The notes beneath the pieces are model-generated. The model worked only from the letters and a program-made list of their open reading frames with translations, was not told the DNA's origin and did not search any database. Made by a program: the position numbers and the translations under genes. From Nakamurella flava (GTDB lineage Bacteria; Actinomycetota; Actinomycetes; Mycobacteriales; Nakamurellaceae), in contig NZ_SZZH01000001.1 of the NCBI RefSeq assembly GCF_005298075.1, positions 1,426,001 through 1,490,000 on the forward strand: a stretch of 64,000 nucleotides of DNA. Reading direction: 5' to 3'. Shown here piece by piece: positions 10,268 through 18,818 of the stretch. Position 1 is the stretch's first letter. Each line of letters starts with the position of its first letter.

Positions 10268-11638
10268 GTGTCCCTGCCCCTCTCTCCGCCCCCGTCATTG
10301 CCTGCGTCGTTGCCCCTGGCGCCGCCCGTGCCGGTGGCCGAGTACGACTCCCCCACCGACCGCGCCGCCCGGCGGCGGGAGCGGGCCGTCGGACGGACCC
10401 TGTCCCGATCGCGGTGGTGGTGGTGGCCAATGATCGTGGCCCTGGTCCTGATGGGGATGTGGGGGGTGCTGCGCGCCGACCAGTTCCTCAGCGGAGTCCT
10501 GGTCTGGCCCCGCCAGGGCGCACGGTTCGTCGAGGTGAGCGCATCGCTGCCCACCGGATCCGCCATGGAGGCCACCGGCGGCCCGATGACCGTCGTCATC
10601 AGCGGTCTGAACACCAAGAGCGGGACCGCGGTGGCGACGGCGCTGCTGCCGGCCCTGTCGGCAGACGGCGGCCGGGTGTTCAGCCTCGTCTACGGCAGCG
10701 GCATCGCCGACGAGGACCTGGTGACCAAGTACGACGCTCTGGTCGCCACGGTCCGGCCAGACGAGGTGACCTTCTTCGGCAGCAGCATGGGCGGCGACAT
10801 CGCCCTCAACCTCGCTGCCCACGCCCACAAGCTTCGGCAGCAGCAACTCGACGCCCGGGCGGCCGAGCGCCTCCGGGCCTCCGCCGGGCCCTTCGCCGAC
10901 GCGCCGGTCCTCGACGGCGCCGCCCTCCGCGCCCCGGCCACGGGCGGAGTCTCCCCGGGGGACGCAGCCCCCTCGACGGACCCGTCCGCCACCACGCAGG
11001 GCACCGCCGGCCCCGCACCGGCCCCCCGGGTCAGCACGGTCTACCTGGACTGCTCGCCGTTGGCCGCGGACGACGTCCGCGATCGCAGCCGGACGTCCGC
11101 CGACATCCTGACGACGTTGACCGAGGCCGCCGGGACCGACGGCGGCGCGGCGACCCGTGTGGTGGTCGAGGTGATGGCCCAGCGTCGGCAGTGGTCGTCG
11201 GGACTGCTGCCCGCGGTGTCGGTCCGCGGCGACGATCTGCTCTTCAAGTACCGGCAGGTGATGAGGGAGAAGATCAGCTCGCCCGGCATCTCGACCGCAC
11301 TGGTCAAGGACCAGTACGGGGTGATCCGGCGGATGGACGCCGAAGCCCGCTTCGCCGAGTTGGGGGCCGGTGCGGAGCCTGTCCGCATCGTCTACTTCCG
11401 ACCCGTCGTCGCGGCCGCGGACACGGTGGTGGCGGTCGAACGGGTCACGCGGGAGCTGGGGCGGTTGGCCGCGGCGCACGGGGTGGAGGTGCGCGCCGTC
11501 GGGGTTCCCGACGGTCATCACGCCAGCGCTCAGACGGTCCCGCAGGCCTACCTCGCTGCGCTCGCCACGCCGTTCCCCGGAGTCGAACTGATCGGGGAAC
11601 CCACCCAGGTCACGGTGCTGGCGGCCGGTCGTCGATGA
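10268..11638 (+). CDS. Membrane-anchored alpha/beta-hydrolase-like protein
   Basis: The 456-residue product has a Pro-rich cytoplasmic N-terminus, one transmembrane helix at about 50-68 beginning with a Trp cluster (WWWWPMIV), and an extracytoplasmic domain. That domain contains FFGSSMGGD near residues 170-177, a GxSxG nucleophile elbow, with HH in PDGHHASAQ near the C-terminus as a candidate catalytic histidine. A low-complexity Ala/Pro/Thr insertion occurs at about residues 215-255. The topology implies action outside the cell membrane; the substrate is unknown. The GTG start has a strong GGGGAGGTGG ribosome-binding site. No near neighbour indicates a pathway. Confidence 0.75.
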   Translation: MSLPLSPPPSLPASLPLAPPVPVAEYDSPTDRAARRRERAVGRTLSRSRWWWWPMIVALVLMGMWGVLRADQFLSGVLVWPRQGARFVEVSASLPTGSAMEATGGPMTVVISGLNTKSGTAVATALLPALSADGGRVFSLVYGSGIADEDLVTKYDALVATVRPDEVTFFGSSMGGDIALNLAAHAHKLRQQQLDARAAERLRASAGPFADAPVLDGAALRAPATGGVSPGDAAPSTDPSATTQGTAGPAPAPRVSTVYLDCSPLAADDVRDRSRTSADILTTLTEAAGTDGGAATRVVVEVMAQRRQWSSGLLPAVSVRGDDLLFKYRQVMREKISSPGISTALVKDQYGVIRRMDAEARFAELGAGAEPVRIVYFRPVVAAADTVVAVERVTRELGRLAAAHGVEVRAVGVPDGHHASAQTVPQAYLAALATPFPGVELIGEPTQVTVLAAGRR

Positions 11639-11848
11639 GTCCCGGGTAAGATGTGAATCGGACCCGTCGACGCCGACGGTCGTCCGAGGTCGTTTGCTGT
11701 GACGCCCAGCCTGTGGCGTCGTCTCCCTCTTGACCCCCCTCGTCCTGTTCGAGGTCTTCGAGTCGGCCAGCACCGCGGCCAGTCCGTCCGCCTTCGCTGC
11801 GCCTTCGCGCAGCTGCCTGCGGATTCCTCGACAGCGACAGGAACCACC
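11639..11848 (+). promoter_or_regulatory. Structured leader upstream of the DEAD-box helicase gene
   Basis: This 210-nt stretch precedes the helicase start. A TAAGAT hexamer at 11647-11652 is a candidate -10 element. The predicted leader contains a hairpin CCTCG/CGAGG around 11738-11753 and a perfect 7-bp stem GCTGCGC/GCGCAGC at 11796-11802 and 11807-11813 with a CTTC tetraloop. DEAD-box helicase genes in bacteria are often controlled through long leaders, for example in cold shock. An in-frame GTG at 11699 would extend the protein into the leader but lacks a ribosome-binding site. Confidence 0.45.
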
Positions 11849-13504
11849 ATGCCTGCACCCTTGTTCTCCGCCCCCGGCCAGACCGGCGCACCGTCCGCTG
11901 CCCGTGAGGACGGTCGCAGCGGCGACCGCCGCCGCCGGCCGTCCCGTTCCGGTGGCCAGGGCGCACCCGCCCGCCGGGAGGCCGACGGCGCTCGCCGCGA
12001 CCGCTCGGCCGCCGATCGCTTCGACACCACCGGCACCGACCGACGTCGCGGTGGGGACGCCGGCGGTCGTTCCCGCTCGGACCGTTCTTCCTCGACCGGG
12101 ACCTCCTCCCCTTCGCGGAACGCCCGATCGGGCGGCGAGCGCACCCCGGGGGCCGGGGCGCGGTCCGCTCCCGCCTCGGGCCGTTCCGGTCAGGACCGGA
12201 TGGACGACGGGTCGGCCCGCCGCCGGCCCCGTCGCCGACGCCCCGAGGGCGCCGTTCGCGGGGCCGCCCCGGCGGCCCGCACCGCGCCCGTCGATGCCGC
12301 GGACACGATGATCGCCGCTGCGGAGCCCGCCTTCGCTCCCATCACCGCCGTCACGTCCACGGAGTCGTTCGCCGAACTGGGCGTCCCCACCACCCTGCTG
12401 CCGGCGCTGACCGGGCTGGGTGCGGTGTCGCCGTTCCCGATCCAGGCCGCCACCCTCCCGGCCACCCTGGCCGGGCGGGACGTCCTGGGCCGCGGCCGCA
12501 CGGGTTCGGGGAAGACGATCGCGTTCGCCGTGCCGCTGGTCGCCCGCCTCGCCGGCCGGCGCAGCCGCCCCCACCAGCCCCGGGGACTGGTCCTGGTGCC
12601 CACGCGTGAGCTGGCAACCCAGGTCGCCCGCACCGTGGAGGCGCTGGCCACTCCGGCGGGCCTCAAGGTCGCCGTGGTGTTCGGTGGGGTGGGCTACGGC
12701 CCGCAGACCGACGCCCTGCGGCGCGGGGTGGACATCCTCGTGGCCTGCCCGGGTCGACTGTCCGATCTCGTCGAACAGGGCTCGGCGGATCTGGGTTCGG
12801 TCGAGATCACGGTGCTGGACGAGGCCGATCACATGGCCGATCTGGGCTTCCTGCCCGGCGTCCGCCGGCTGCTGCGCCGTACCCCGGCCGGGGGCCAGCG
12901 ACTGCTGTTCTCCGCGACCCTGGACAACGGCGTGTCCGTGCTGGTGGACGAGTTCCTGTCCGATCCGGTGCGTCATTCGGTCGACGAGGGCAGCACCCCG
13001 GCCGCGGCCATGACCCACCACGTCTTCGCCGTCACCCGCGACGACCGGGCCCAGGTGGTGCGCGAGATCGCCACCGGAACCGGCCGTCGGGTGCTCTTCA
13101 CCCGCACCAAGCACGCCGCCCGCAAGTGGGCGCGGCAGCTCACCACCAATGGCATCCCGGCCGTCGACCTGCACGGCAACCTGTCGCAGAACGCGCGCAC
13201 CCGCAACCTCGCGGCCTTCGCCGACGGGTCGGCACGCGTGCTGGTCGCCACCGACATCGCCGCCCGGGGCATCCATGTCGACGACGTGGAACTCGTCGTG
13301 CACATCGACCCGCCCGCCGAGCACAAGGCCTACCTGCACCGCTCAGGCCGGACCGCTCGGGCCGGGGCGGCCGGCACCGTGGTGACCATGATGCTGCCCG
13401 AGCAGTCCGACGAGCTGCGGATTCTCATGCGGCAGGCCGGGATCCGCCCGTCCACGACGACGATCACCCCGGGGCACCCGATGATCGCCCAGGTCACCGG
13501 CTGA
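11849..13504 (+). CDS. DEAD-box ATP-dependent RNA helicase
   Basis: This cytoplasmic RNA helicase unwinds RNA duplexes in ribosome assembly, RNA decay or cold adaptation. From the ATG at 11849 it is 551 residues. The first 150 are Arg/Ser/Gly-rich and probably disordered RNA-binding tail. The core has the Q-motif region PFPIQAATLP, Walker A GRGRTGSGKT near 213-222, DEAD at about 324-327, and SAT near 357. The second RecA domain has TDIAARGIHV and HRSGRTARAG. The basic tail is N-terminal here, whereas RhlE/DeaD proteins usually have it at the C-terminus. A 27-nt terminator-like hairpin follows the stop. Confidence 0.92.
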   Translation: MPAPLFSAPGQTGAPSAAREDGRSGDRRRRPSRSGGQGAPARREADGARRDRSAADRFDTTGTDRRRGGDAGGRSRSDRSSSTGTSSPSRNARSGGERTPGAGARSAPASGRSGQDRMDDGSARRRPRRRRPEGAVRGAAPAARTAPVDAADTMIAAAEPAFAPITAVTSTESFAELGVPTTLLPALTGLGAVSPFPIQAATLPATLAGRDVLGRGRTGSGKTIAFAVPLVARLAGRRSRPHQPRGLVLVPTRELATQVARTVEALATPAGLKVAVVFGGVGYGPQTDALRRGVDILVACPGRLSDLVEQGSADLGSVEITVLDEADHMADLGFLPGVRRLLRRTPAGGQRLLFSATLDNGVSVLVDEFLSDPVRHSVDEGSTPAAAMTHHVFAVTRDDRAQVVREIATGTGRRVLFTRTKHAARKWARQLTTNGIPAVDLHGNLSQNARTRNLAAFADGSARVLVATDIAARGIHVDDVELVVHIDPPAEHKAYLHRSGRTARAGAAGTVVTMMLPEQSDELRILMRQAGIRPSTTTITPGHPMIAQVTG

Positions 13505-13526
13505 CTCTCGATTCACCCGTGCCGAC

Positions 13527-13553
13527 CGGTCCTGGTGCGGGACACCAGGACCG
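13527..13553 (+). terminator. Hairpin terminator after the helicase gene
   Basis: An 11-bp perfect stem (13527-13537 with 13543-13553) encloses a 5-nt loop, 22 nt after the helicase stop codon. No long T-run follows, so it may attenuate rather than fully block transcription into the next gene, which starts 17 nt later on the same strand. Confidence 0.6.
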
Positions 13554-13570
13554 ACCGGCAGGATGAAGCC

Positions 13571-14461
13571 GTGGCACCCCGCGGATCGGCCGATCCCGAG
13601 CCGGCCCGCGGACCGGGTGAGCCGCCCGCCGGGGCGATGGCATCGGCGCAGCTGATCGGCCGCCTGCGGGCGGCCGGCTGCGTGTTCGCCGAAGAAGAGG
13701 CCCAGATCCTCGTTCGCGCCGCCCGGGATCGGGCCCAACTCGAGGCCTGGTGCACCCGACGGGTCGCCGGCGAACCCCTGGAACACGTCGTCGGTGAGGT
13801 CGCCTTCGCCGGCAGGACGTTCCTGGTGGGACCGGGGACCTTCGTTCCCCGGCGGCGATCGGAGTACCTGGTCGAACGGGTCCTTCGTGCGGCCGCCGCA
13901 CCGACCGGTGCTTCGCTCACCCTCGTCGAGATGTGTTGTGGGGTCGGTGCCATCGGCCTGTCGGCCGCACAAGAACTGCACCGCAGGGGTGTCCGGGTGG
14001 ACCTGCACCTGGCCGATGTCGATCCGGTCGCCCTGTACTGGGCCGAACGCAACGCGCATCGAGCGGGGCTCCCGGCCGTCCGTCTGCACCGGGGCGACCT
14101 GTGGTCGGCGCTGCCACCGGAGTTGCGGGGCGCCGTGGATGTGGTGATGGCGAATGCGCCCTACGTCCCGACCAGCGAGATTGTTCTGTTGCCCCCGGAG
14201 GCCCGGTTGCATGAACCCGTCGCTGCGCTCGACGGCGGGCCGGACGGCACCGATCTGCACCACCGTCTCGCCGACGACGCCCCACGATGGCTGCGACCGG
14301 GAGGCGTTCTCGTCATCGAGACCTCGGACGGGCAGGCTGCGGTCACCGCCGAGCTGATGGAAGCGGCCGGGTTGCGCGCTCGTATCGACCGCGCTCCCGC
14401 CCGCTGGGGCACCGCGGTCACCGGGCGGCAAGCCGGTCCGGGGAGCGGTAGGCCAGGATGA
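13571..14461 (+). CDS. PrmC/HemK-related protein (glutamine-N5) methyltransferase-like protein
   Basis: The 296-residue product is a class I SAM-dependent methyltransferase related to PrmC, which methylates the GGQ glutamine of release factors. The SAM-binding motif EMCCGVGAIGL is near residues 121-131. The catalytic NPPY motif is replaced by NAPYVP at residue 195, as in the group annotated as PrmC-related of unknown substrate. PRRRSEYLVE matches the helix that contacts the methyl acceptor in HemK. The GTG at 13571 has AGGA seven bases upstream; an ATG at 13638 is the alternative start. It lies 4 nt before the shikimate-dehydrogenase-like gene. The second N-terminal Pro substitution makes the true substrate uncertain. 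Confidence 0.82.
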   Translation: MAPRGSADPEPARGPGEPPAGAMASAQLIGRLRAAGCVFAEEEAQILVRAARDRAQLEAWCTRRVAGEPLEHVVGEVAFAGRTFLVGPGTFVPRRRSEYLVERVLRAAAAPTGASLTLVEMCCGVGAIGLSAAQELHRRGVRVDLHLADVDPVALYWAERNAHRAGLPAVRLHRGDLWSALPPELRGAVDVVMANAPYVPTSEIVLLPPEARLHEPVAALDGGPDGTDLHHRLADDAPRWLRPGGVLVIETSDGQAAVTAELMEAAGLRARIDRAPARWGTAVTGRQAGPGSGRPG

Positions 14462-14465
14462 ACCG

Positions 14466-15284
14466 ATGCGGATGATCACCAAGGACACCCAGTTGTGCAT
14501 CTCGCTGGCTGCCCGCCCGAGCAACATCGGTACCCGCTTCCACAACCGGCTCTACGAGGAGCTGGATCTCGACTTCGTCTACAAAGCCTTCGCCCCGGCA
14601 GATCTCGCCCAGGCCATCGCCGGCATCCGCGGTCTGCCCATCCGCGGGGCGGCTGTCTCCATGCCCTACAAGTCGGACTGCATGCCGCTGCTCGACGAGA
14701 TCGACCCCTCGGCCGCCGTCATCGAGTCGGTCAACACCATCGTGAACACCGACGGTCACCTCGTCGGCTACAACACCGACTACCTCGCTGTGGCCGCACT
14801 CCTGCAGACACACGGCGTCCCGGCCGACCGCGAAGTCGTCGTCCTGGGCAGCGGCGGGATGGCCAAGGCCGTCGTGGCCGCGCTGCGCGACCACGGGGTC
14901 GAACACGGCACGGTCGTCGCCCGGAACGCCACCACCGGCTCGCAGCTGGCCGACCAGTACGGCTGGCGGTGGGCGGCGGAACTGGCCGATCGGCGCCCGG
15001 CCGTCCTGGTCAACGCCACACCCACGGGCATGGCCGGCGGCCCCGACGCCGAGCGTTCGCCGGCACCGGAGCAGACCGTCGCGGCCGCGACGGTCGTCTT
15101 CGACGTCGTCGCCTTCCCGTCCGAGACCCCGTTGATCACCACCGCCCGGCGGAACGGAGTCGCCGTCGTCACCGGAGCCGAGGTGATCGCGCTGCAGGCC
15201 GCCGAACAGTTCGCGCTCTACACCGGTGTCCGACCCTCCGCGGAACAGGTGGCCGCCGCCTCCGCCTGGTCGCGTGAGACCTGA
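14466..15284 (+). CDS. Shikimate 5-dehydrogenase-like protein (AroE/YdiB family)
   Basis: The 272-residue protein has the two-domain AroE architecture. The N-terminal substrate-binding part includes GAAVSMPYK near residues 61-69, with the catalytic Lys of the family. NTDG and GYNTDY follow, and then the NADP-binding motif VLGSGGMAKAVV near 126. VNATPTGM is the conserved C-terminal signature. It would reduce 3-dehydroshikimate or a related quinate/shikimate compound. The usual SVTxPxK is AVSMPYK here, so this may be a paralogue rather than the pathway AroE. AGGA sits 7 nt before the ATG, overlapping the end of the methyltransferase gene. Confidence 0.82.
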   Translation: MRMITKDTQLCISLAARPSNIGTRFHNRLYEELDLDFVYKAFAPADLAQAIAGIRGLPIRGAAVSMPYKSDCMPLLDEIDPSAAVIESVNTIVNTDGHLVGYNTDYLAVAALLQTHGVPADREVVVLGSGGMAKAVVAALRDHGVEHGTVVARNATTGSQLADQYGWRWAAELADRRPAVLVNATPTGMAGGPDAERSPAPEQTVAAATVVFDVVAFPSETPLITTARRNGVAVVTGAEVIALQAAEQFALYTGVRPSAEQVAAASAWSRET

Positions 15285-15308
15285 CGGAACCGCAGTCGAC
15301 CTCTGCGA

Positions 15309-15863
15309 TCACCCGGTGACCACGGCCGGCTCCGGGCGGGCAGTGGCGATCAGCGCGTCCTCGTGGTCGCCGTCGTAGGAATCGGCGGGCGGTTCACCCG
15401 ACTCCAGTTGGTCGGCCCAGTCCTCGGATGATGGACCCCCGGAGTGGTCGGCCGTCCCGGTGTCGCCGGGAACCCGTTCGTCGCCGCCAGACCGCTCGGC
15501 GATCGGGCGGCGCATCCACCGTCCCGCGCCGCCCCGACCGAGGTCGAGAGCGACCGCATCGGCACGGATGTCGGTCCAGTAGTCGGTGCCGCCGGTCGAT
15601 CGCTCGAACTGTCGTGAGCTGATGCGCCCGATGACGATGACCGGGTCGCCCTTGCGGACCAGCCCGATGACCGACGTGGCCAATTGCCCCCAGCACACGA
15701 CGGTGACGCCGAACTGGTCGCCGTCCACCCACTCCCGGGTGTCCGGAACGAAACGGCGCTCGGTGGACAGGATCCGGAAGGTCACCCGGTCACCGCGCTC
15801 CCCCAGGCTGACCGTCGGATGAGCCGTCACCCGACCGGCCAGCCGAACCTCTGCCGCGTTCAT
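15309..15863 (-). CDS. ssb: Single-stranded DNA-binding protein
   Basis: This 184-residue protein has an N-terminal OB fold: a conserved NAAEVRLAGRV start, the central VVCWGQLA and GDPVIVIGRI segments, and a Trp in DYWTDIRADAV. An acidic and Gly/Ser-rich C-terminal tail follows. The tail ends PEPAVVTG rather than the usual DDDIPF-type tip that recruits SSB partners, so this is probably a paralogue of the main replicative SSB. Mycobacteria also carry an SSB-type gene (Rv2478c) beside ettA. The ATG at 15863 is preceded by GGAGAGGAC. The longer upstream open frame is not used. Confidence 0.85.
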   Translation of the reverse strand: MNAAEVRLAGRVTAHPTVSLGERGDRVTFRILSTERRFVPDTREWVDGDQFGVTVVCWGQLATSVIGLVRKGDPVIVIGRISSRQFERSTGGTDYWTDIRADAVALDLGRGGAGRWMRRPIAERSGGDERVPGDTGTADHSGGPSSEDWADQLESGEPPADSYDGDHEDALIATARPEPAVVTG

Positions 15864-16077
15864 GTCAGTCCTCTCCGCCGACGGTCGCACACCGCCGCGC
15901 TGGCCACCACGGTCGCGGTCGGACGGTGAAGCCGGTAGAGCGGGAAAACAGATGTGGACAGATGTACGAGATGTGGATCGATCGCGCGGTGATGGCCCCT
16001 CGCCGGGACGGCCGTCGGAGCCGGAGGGCATCATCGACCCACCACGCCCCACCGTCGGGGCCAGGAGGAGGCAACCG
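15864..16077. promoter_or_regulatory. Divergent promoter region between ssb and acetoacetyl-CoA synthetase
   Basis: This 214-nt region separates the two divergent starts. AGATGT occurs three times at 15950-15955, 15960-15965 and 15969-15974, spaced 10 and 9 nt, which is close to one helical turn. AGGAGGAGG at 16063-16071 is the strong ribosome-binding site of the plus-strand gene. Confidence 0.35.
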
Positions 16078-18045
16078 ATGCAGCAGCAGGACCCGACCGT
16101 GCTCTGGTCTCCCACCGATGCGCAGCGGGCCGGCGCCGCCATCACCGACTTCGCCGCCGTGGCCGGCGATCGTTCGGGGCAGGACCTGTCCGATTACGCC
16201 GATCTGTGGCGGTGGTCGACCGAGGACCTCGAGGGGTTCTGGGGGACCCTGGCCGAGTACGTGGACCTCATCTGGCACGACCGTCCGACGGCGGTCCTGC
16301 CCGAGGCGGTCATGCCCGGCGCGCACTGGTTCCCCGGCGGCACGCTGAACTACGCCGAGCACGCGCTGCGGGACACCGGACCGGCGGACACGGTGGTGGT
16401 CATCGCGGTGGCCGAGGACGGCTCCGAGGTGACCCTGACCCGTTCGCAGCTGCGCGCCCGGGTGGGGGCGGCCCAGGCCGGTCTCGCCCGACTGGGCGTC
16501 GGCGCGGGCGACCGGGTGGTCGCCCTGGTACCCAACTCGATCGAAGCGGTCGTCGGTTTCCTGGCGACCGCGGCCCTGGGTGGCGTGTGGTCGTCGTGTT
16601 CACCGGACTTCGGCGCCCACGCCGTCCTCGACCGCTTCACCCAGATCGAGCCCACCGTGCTGCTCGCGGTCGACGGATACCGCTACGGGGGCCGCGAGTT
16701 CGCCGTCGACGCGACAGTCGCCGCGCTCCGCGAGCGGCTGCCGTCCCTCGCCGGGGCCGTGCACATCCCCACCCTCGGCTCGGACACCCCGGACGGGATG
16801 GTGCCATGGTCGGAGTTGACCGCCCAGGCCGCGGAACCGACGTTCACACCGGTGCCGTTCGAGGCACCCCTGTGGGTGCTCTACTCGTCCGGCACGACCG
16901 GACTGCCCAAGCCCATCGTGCAGTCCGTCGGCGGCATCCTCGTCGAGCACTACAAATCCCTGCGGCTGCAGTGGGACATCGGACCCGGTGACCGGTTCCT
17001 GTGGTTCACCACCACGGGCTGGATGATGTGGAACTTTCTCGTCGGTGGTCTGCTGGTCGGGGCGGGCGTCGTCCTGTACGACGGCAGCCCCGGCCACCCG
17101 GACCTGATGACGCTGTGGCGGGTGGTCGAACGACACCGGGTGAACGTCTTCGGAATGTCGGCGGCGTTCGTCGGGGCCTGCGCCAAGGCAGGCGTGACGC
17201 CGGGCCGGGACGCCGACCTGTCGTCGGTCCGGGTGCTGGGCTCCACCGGTTCTCCGCTGGACGACAACGGGTTCCGCTGGCTGGCCGACAATCTCGGACC
17301 CGATGTCCCCATCGTCTCGTTCTCGGGCGGCACCGACATCTGCACCGGCATCGTCGGTGGGGCCCCGACCGTTCCCGTCTGGCTCGGCGAGATCTCCTGC
17401 CGGGCGCTCGGCGCGAAGGTGGAAGCGTTCTCCCCCGAGGGCACACCACTCATCGGCGAGGTCGGCGAACTGGTCATGACGGCCCCATTGCCGTCCATGC
17501 CGGTTGCCCTCTGGGGTGACACCGATGGCTCCCGCCTGCGGGAGGCCTATTACGACGACTTCCCCGGGGTCTGGCGGCACGGTGACTGGATCCGCATCAC
17601 CGGTCGCGGGTCCTGTGTCATCGAAGGCCGGTCCGACGCCACGCTGAACCGGGGCGGCGTGCGCATGGGCACCGCCGAGTTCTACCGGGTGACCGAGGGG
17701 GTGGCCGAGGTCCGCGATTCACTGGTGGTCGACACCTCAGGACCGCATGGCGAGGGCGATCTGATCCTCTTCGTGGTCCTCGACGGCGCCGGCGACGAGG
17801 AACAGGTGCGGCAACGTCTGCGCGCCGAGATCAAGCGGGAGCTGTCCCCCCGGCACGTGCCCGGCCGGATCATCCCGGTGCCGGCGATCCCCCGCACCCT
17901 CAACGGCAAGAAGTGCGAGGTACCGGTCAAGCGCATCCTCGCCGGCACGCCCGTGGAGTCGGCGATCTCCCGGGACGTGCTGTCGGACCCGGAGGGTTTC
18001 GACGCGTTCCTCGCGGCGGCCTCGTCGGCGTTGAACGGGAGCTGA
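16078..18045 (+). CDS. aacS: Acetoacetyl-CoA synthetase (acetoacetate-CoA ligase)
   Basis: This enzyme activates acetoacetate to acetoacetyl-CoA using ATP and CoA, in ketone-body or polyhydroxyalkanoate metabolism. The 655-residue length and the N-terminal HWFPGGTLNYAEH region are typical of acetoacetyl-CoA synthetases within the acyl-adenylate family. The AMP-binding motif YSSGTTGLPKP is near residues 268-278. GDWIRITGRGS and GRSDATLNRGGVRMG are near the hinge. The catalytic Lys is in LNGKKCE near residue 610. The ATG at 16078 has an AGGAGGAGG ribosome-binding site 6 nt upstream. It is monocistronic and converges on the GNAT gene. Confidence 0.93.
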   Translation: MQQQDPTVLWSPTDAQRAGAAITDFAAVAGDRSGQDLSDYADLWRWSTEDLEGFWGTLAEYVDLIWHDRPTAVLPEAVMPGAHWFPGGTLNYAEHALRDTGPADTVVVIAVAEDGSEVTLTRSQLRARVGAAQAGLARLGVGAGDRVVALVPNSIEAVVGFLATAALGGVWSSCSPDFGAHAVLDRFTQIEPTVLLAVDGYRYGGREFAVDATVAALRERLPSLAGAVHIPTLGSDTPDGMVPWSELTAQAAEPTFTPVPFEAPLWVLYSSGTTGLPKPIVQSVGGILVEHYKSLRLQWDIGPGDRFLWFTTTGWMMWNFLVGGLLVGAGVVLYDGSPGHPDLMTLWRVVERHRVNVFGMSAAFVGACAKAGVTPGRDADLSSVRVLGSTGSPLDDNGFRWLADNLGPDVPIVSFSGGTDICTGIVGGAPTVPVWLGEISCRALGAKVEAFSPEGTPLIGEVGELVMTAPLPSMPVALWGDTDGSRLREAYYDDFPGVWRHGDWIRITGRGSCVIEGRSDATLNRGGVRMGTAEFYRVTEGVAEVRDSLVVDTSGPHGEGDLILFVVLDGAGDEEQVRQRLRAEIKRELSPRHVPGRIIPVPAIPRTLNGKKCEVPVKRILAGTPVESAISRDVLSDPEGFDAFLAAASSALNGS

Positions 18046-18150
18046 ACCGTTCCGCCCGCCGCGCGGCCCGCGGACCCGAGCGACGGGCGGACCGGAGCAA
18101 CGGTTTGGCCGTCGGGGCTCGCCGCGCGCCGAGGCTCCCGCCGCCCCCTC

Positions 18151-18170
18151 CCGCCCGGGTGCCCGGGCGG
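18151..18170. terminator. Hairpin between convergent genes
   Basis: CCGCCCGGG at 18151-18159 and CCCGGGCGG at 18162-18170 form a perfect 9-bp inverted repeat with 2 nt between the arms (effectively an 8-bp stem). It lies in the 146-nt gap between the convergent acetoacetyl-CoA synthetase and GNAT genes. Confidence 0.55.
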
Positions 18171-18191
18171 CGCGCCACACTCCGGCGTCGG

Positions 18192-18818
18192 TCAGAGATC
18201 GTCGAACGGTGGGGCGTACCGGTACCGGCCGACCATGGTCGGTACGTGACTGCCCAGCGTGCGGACCTGGAAAGCGTCCCCCCAGCCGTCGTCGGGCGCG
18301 AGGATGCCGGCAGGGGCTGCGGGCTCGAAGCCGAACCGCGCGTAGAAGTCCGGCTCGCCCAGTAGCACCAGAGCCGGTTCGTCCAAAGCCTCCGCGGCAC
18401 CGATGACCGCGTGAAGCAGCGCGGACCCGACGCCCCGCCGCTGGAACCCGGGGTCCACCGCCAGCGGCCCCAGCCCGACCAGGGGGAGGTCCGGGGCGCC
18501 GTGCGGACTGACCAACGCGCCCCGGCTGGCGGTCAGCTGGCCGACCACGACCCCGTCGACCTCGGCCACCAGAGTCAGTCGCGCCTCGAAGGCGGGGTCG
18601 GCCCGCAGCGCGTCGACCAGGATCGCCTCTGCGGCGAGCTCGTCCTCGGCGATCTGCTCGACTTCCCCCTCCTGCACGCCGACGTACTCGATGTCCAGGA
18701 CGTCCGCGTCGGGCTCACGGTGCGAACCCGCCGGCGGAAGGGCGCGAAAGGCGGCGTCCATCAGGTCCCGGACGACGTCGACGTCGGCGGCCGCCTCGCG
18801 GCGCAGACGCAGGATCAC
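18192..18818 (-). CDS. GNAT-family N-acetyltransferase
   Basis: The 208-residue protein is an acetyl-CoA-dependent GNAT acetyltransferase similar to YhbS. The acetyl-CoA loop is LAVDPGFQRRGVGSALL, with a Q-R-R-G-V-G signature. LGPLAV precedes it, and LGEPDFYARFGF follows, as in the YhbS group. The substrate is unknown. The GTG start at 18818 overlaps the stop of the CopD-CtaG gene (GTGA), so it is translationally coupled to that gene. The upstream in-frame extension belongs to the overlap and is not coding. Confidence 0.85.
   Translation of the reverse strand: MILRLRREAAADVDVVRDLMDAAFRALPPAGSHREPDADVLDIEYVGVQEGEVEQIAEDELAAEAILVDALRADPAFEARLTLVAEVDGVVVGQLTASRGALVSPHGAPDLPLVGLGPLAVDPGFQRRGVGSALLHAVIGAAEALDEPALVLLGEPDFYARFGFEPAAPAGILAPDDGWGDAFQVRTLGSHVPTMVGRYRYAPPFDDL

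Noticed and set aside
11699-11848. GTG-initiated N-terminal extension of the helicase
   Set aside because: No ribosome-binding site, and the extension coincides with the hairpin-rich leader; the ATG at 11849 is preferred.
10295-13339. Very long minus-strand open frame (about 1000 codons) opposite the hydrolase and helicase genes
   Set aside because: It is the antisense of two genes with clear motifs and its composition is His/Arg/Gly-rich with no recognisable domain; long antisense frames are common in such GC-rich sequence.
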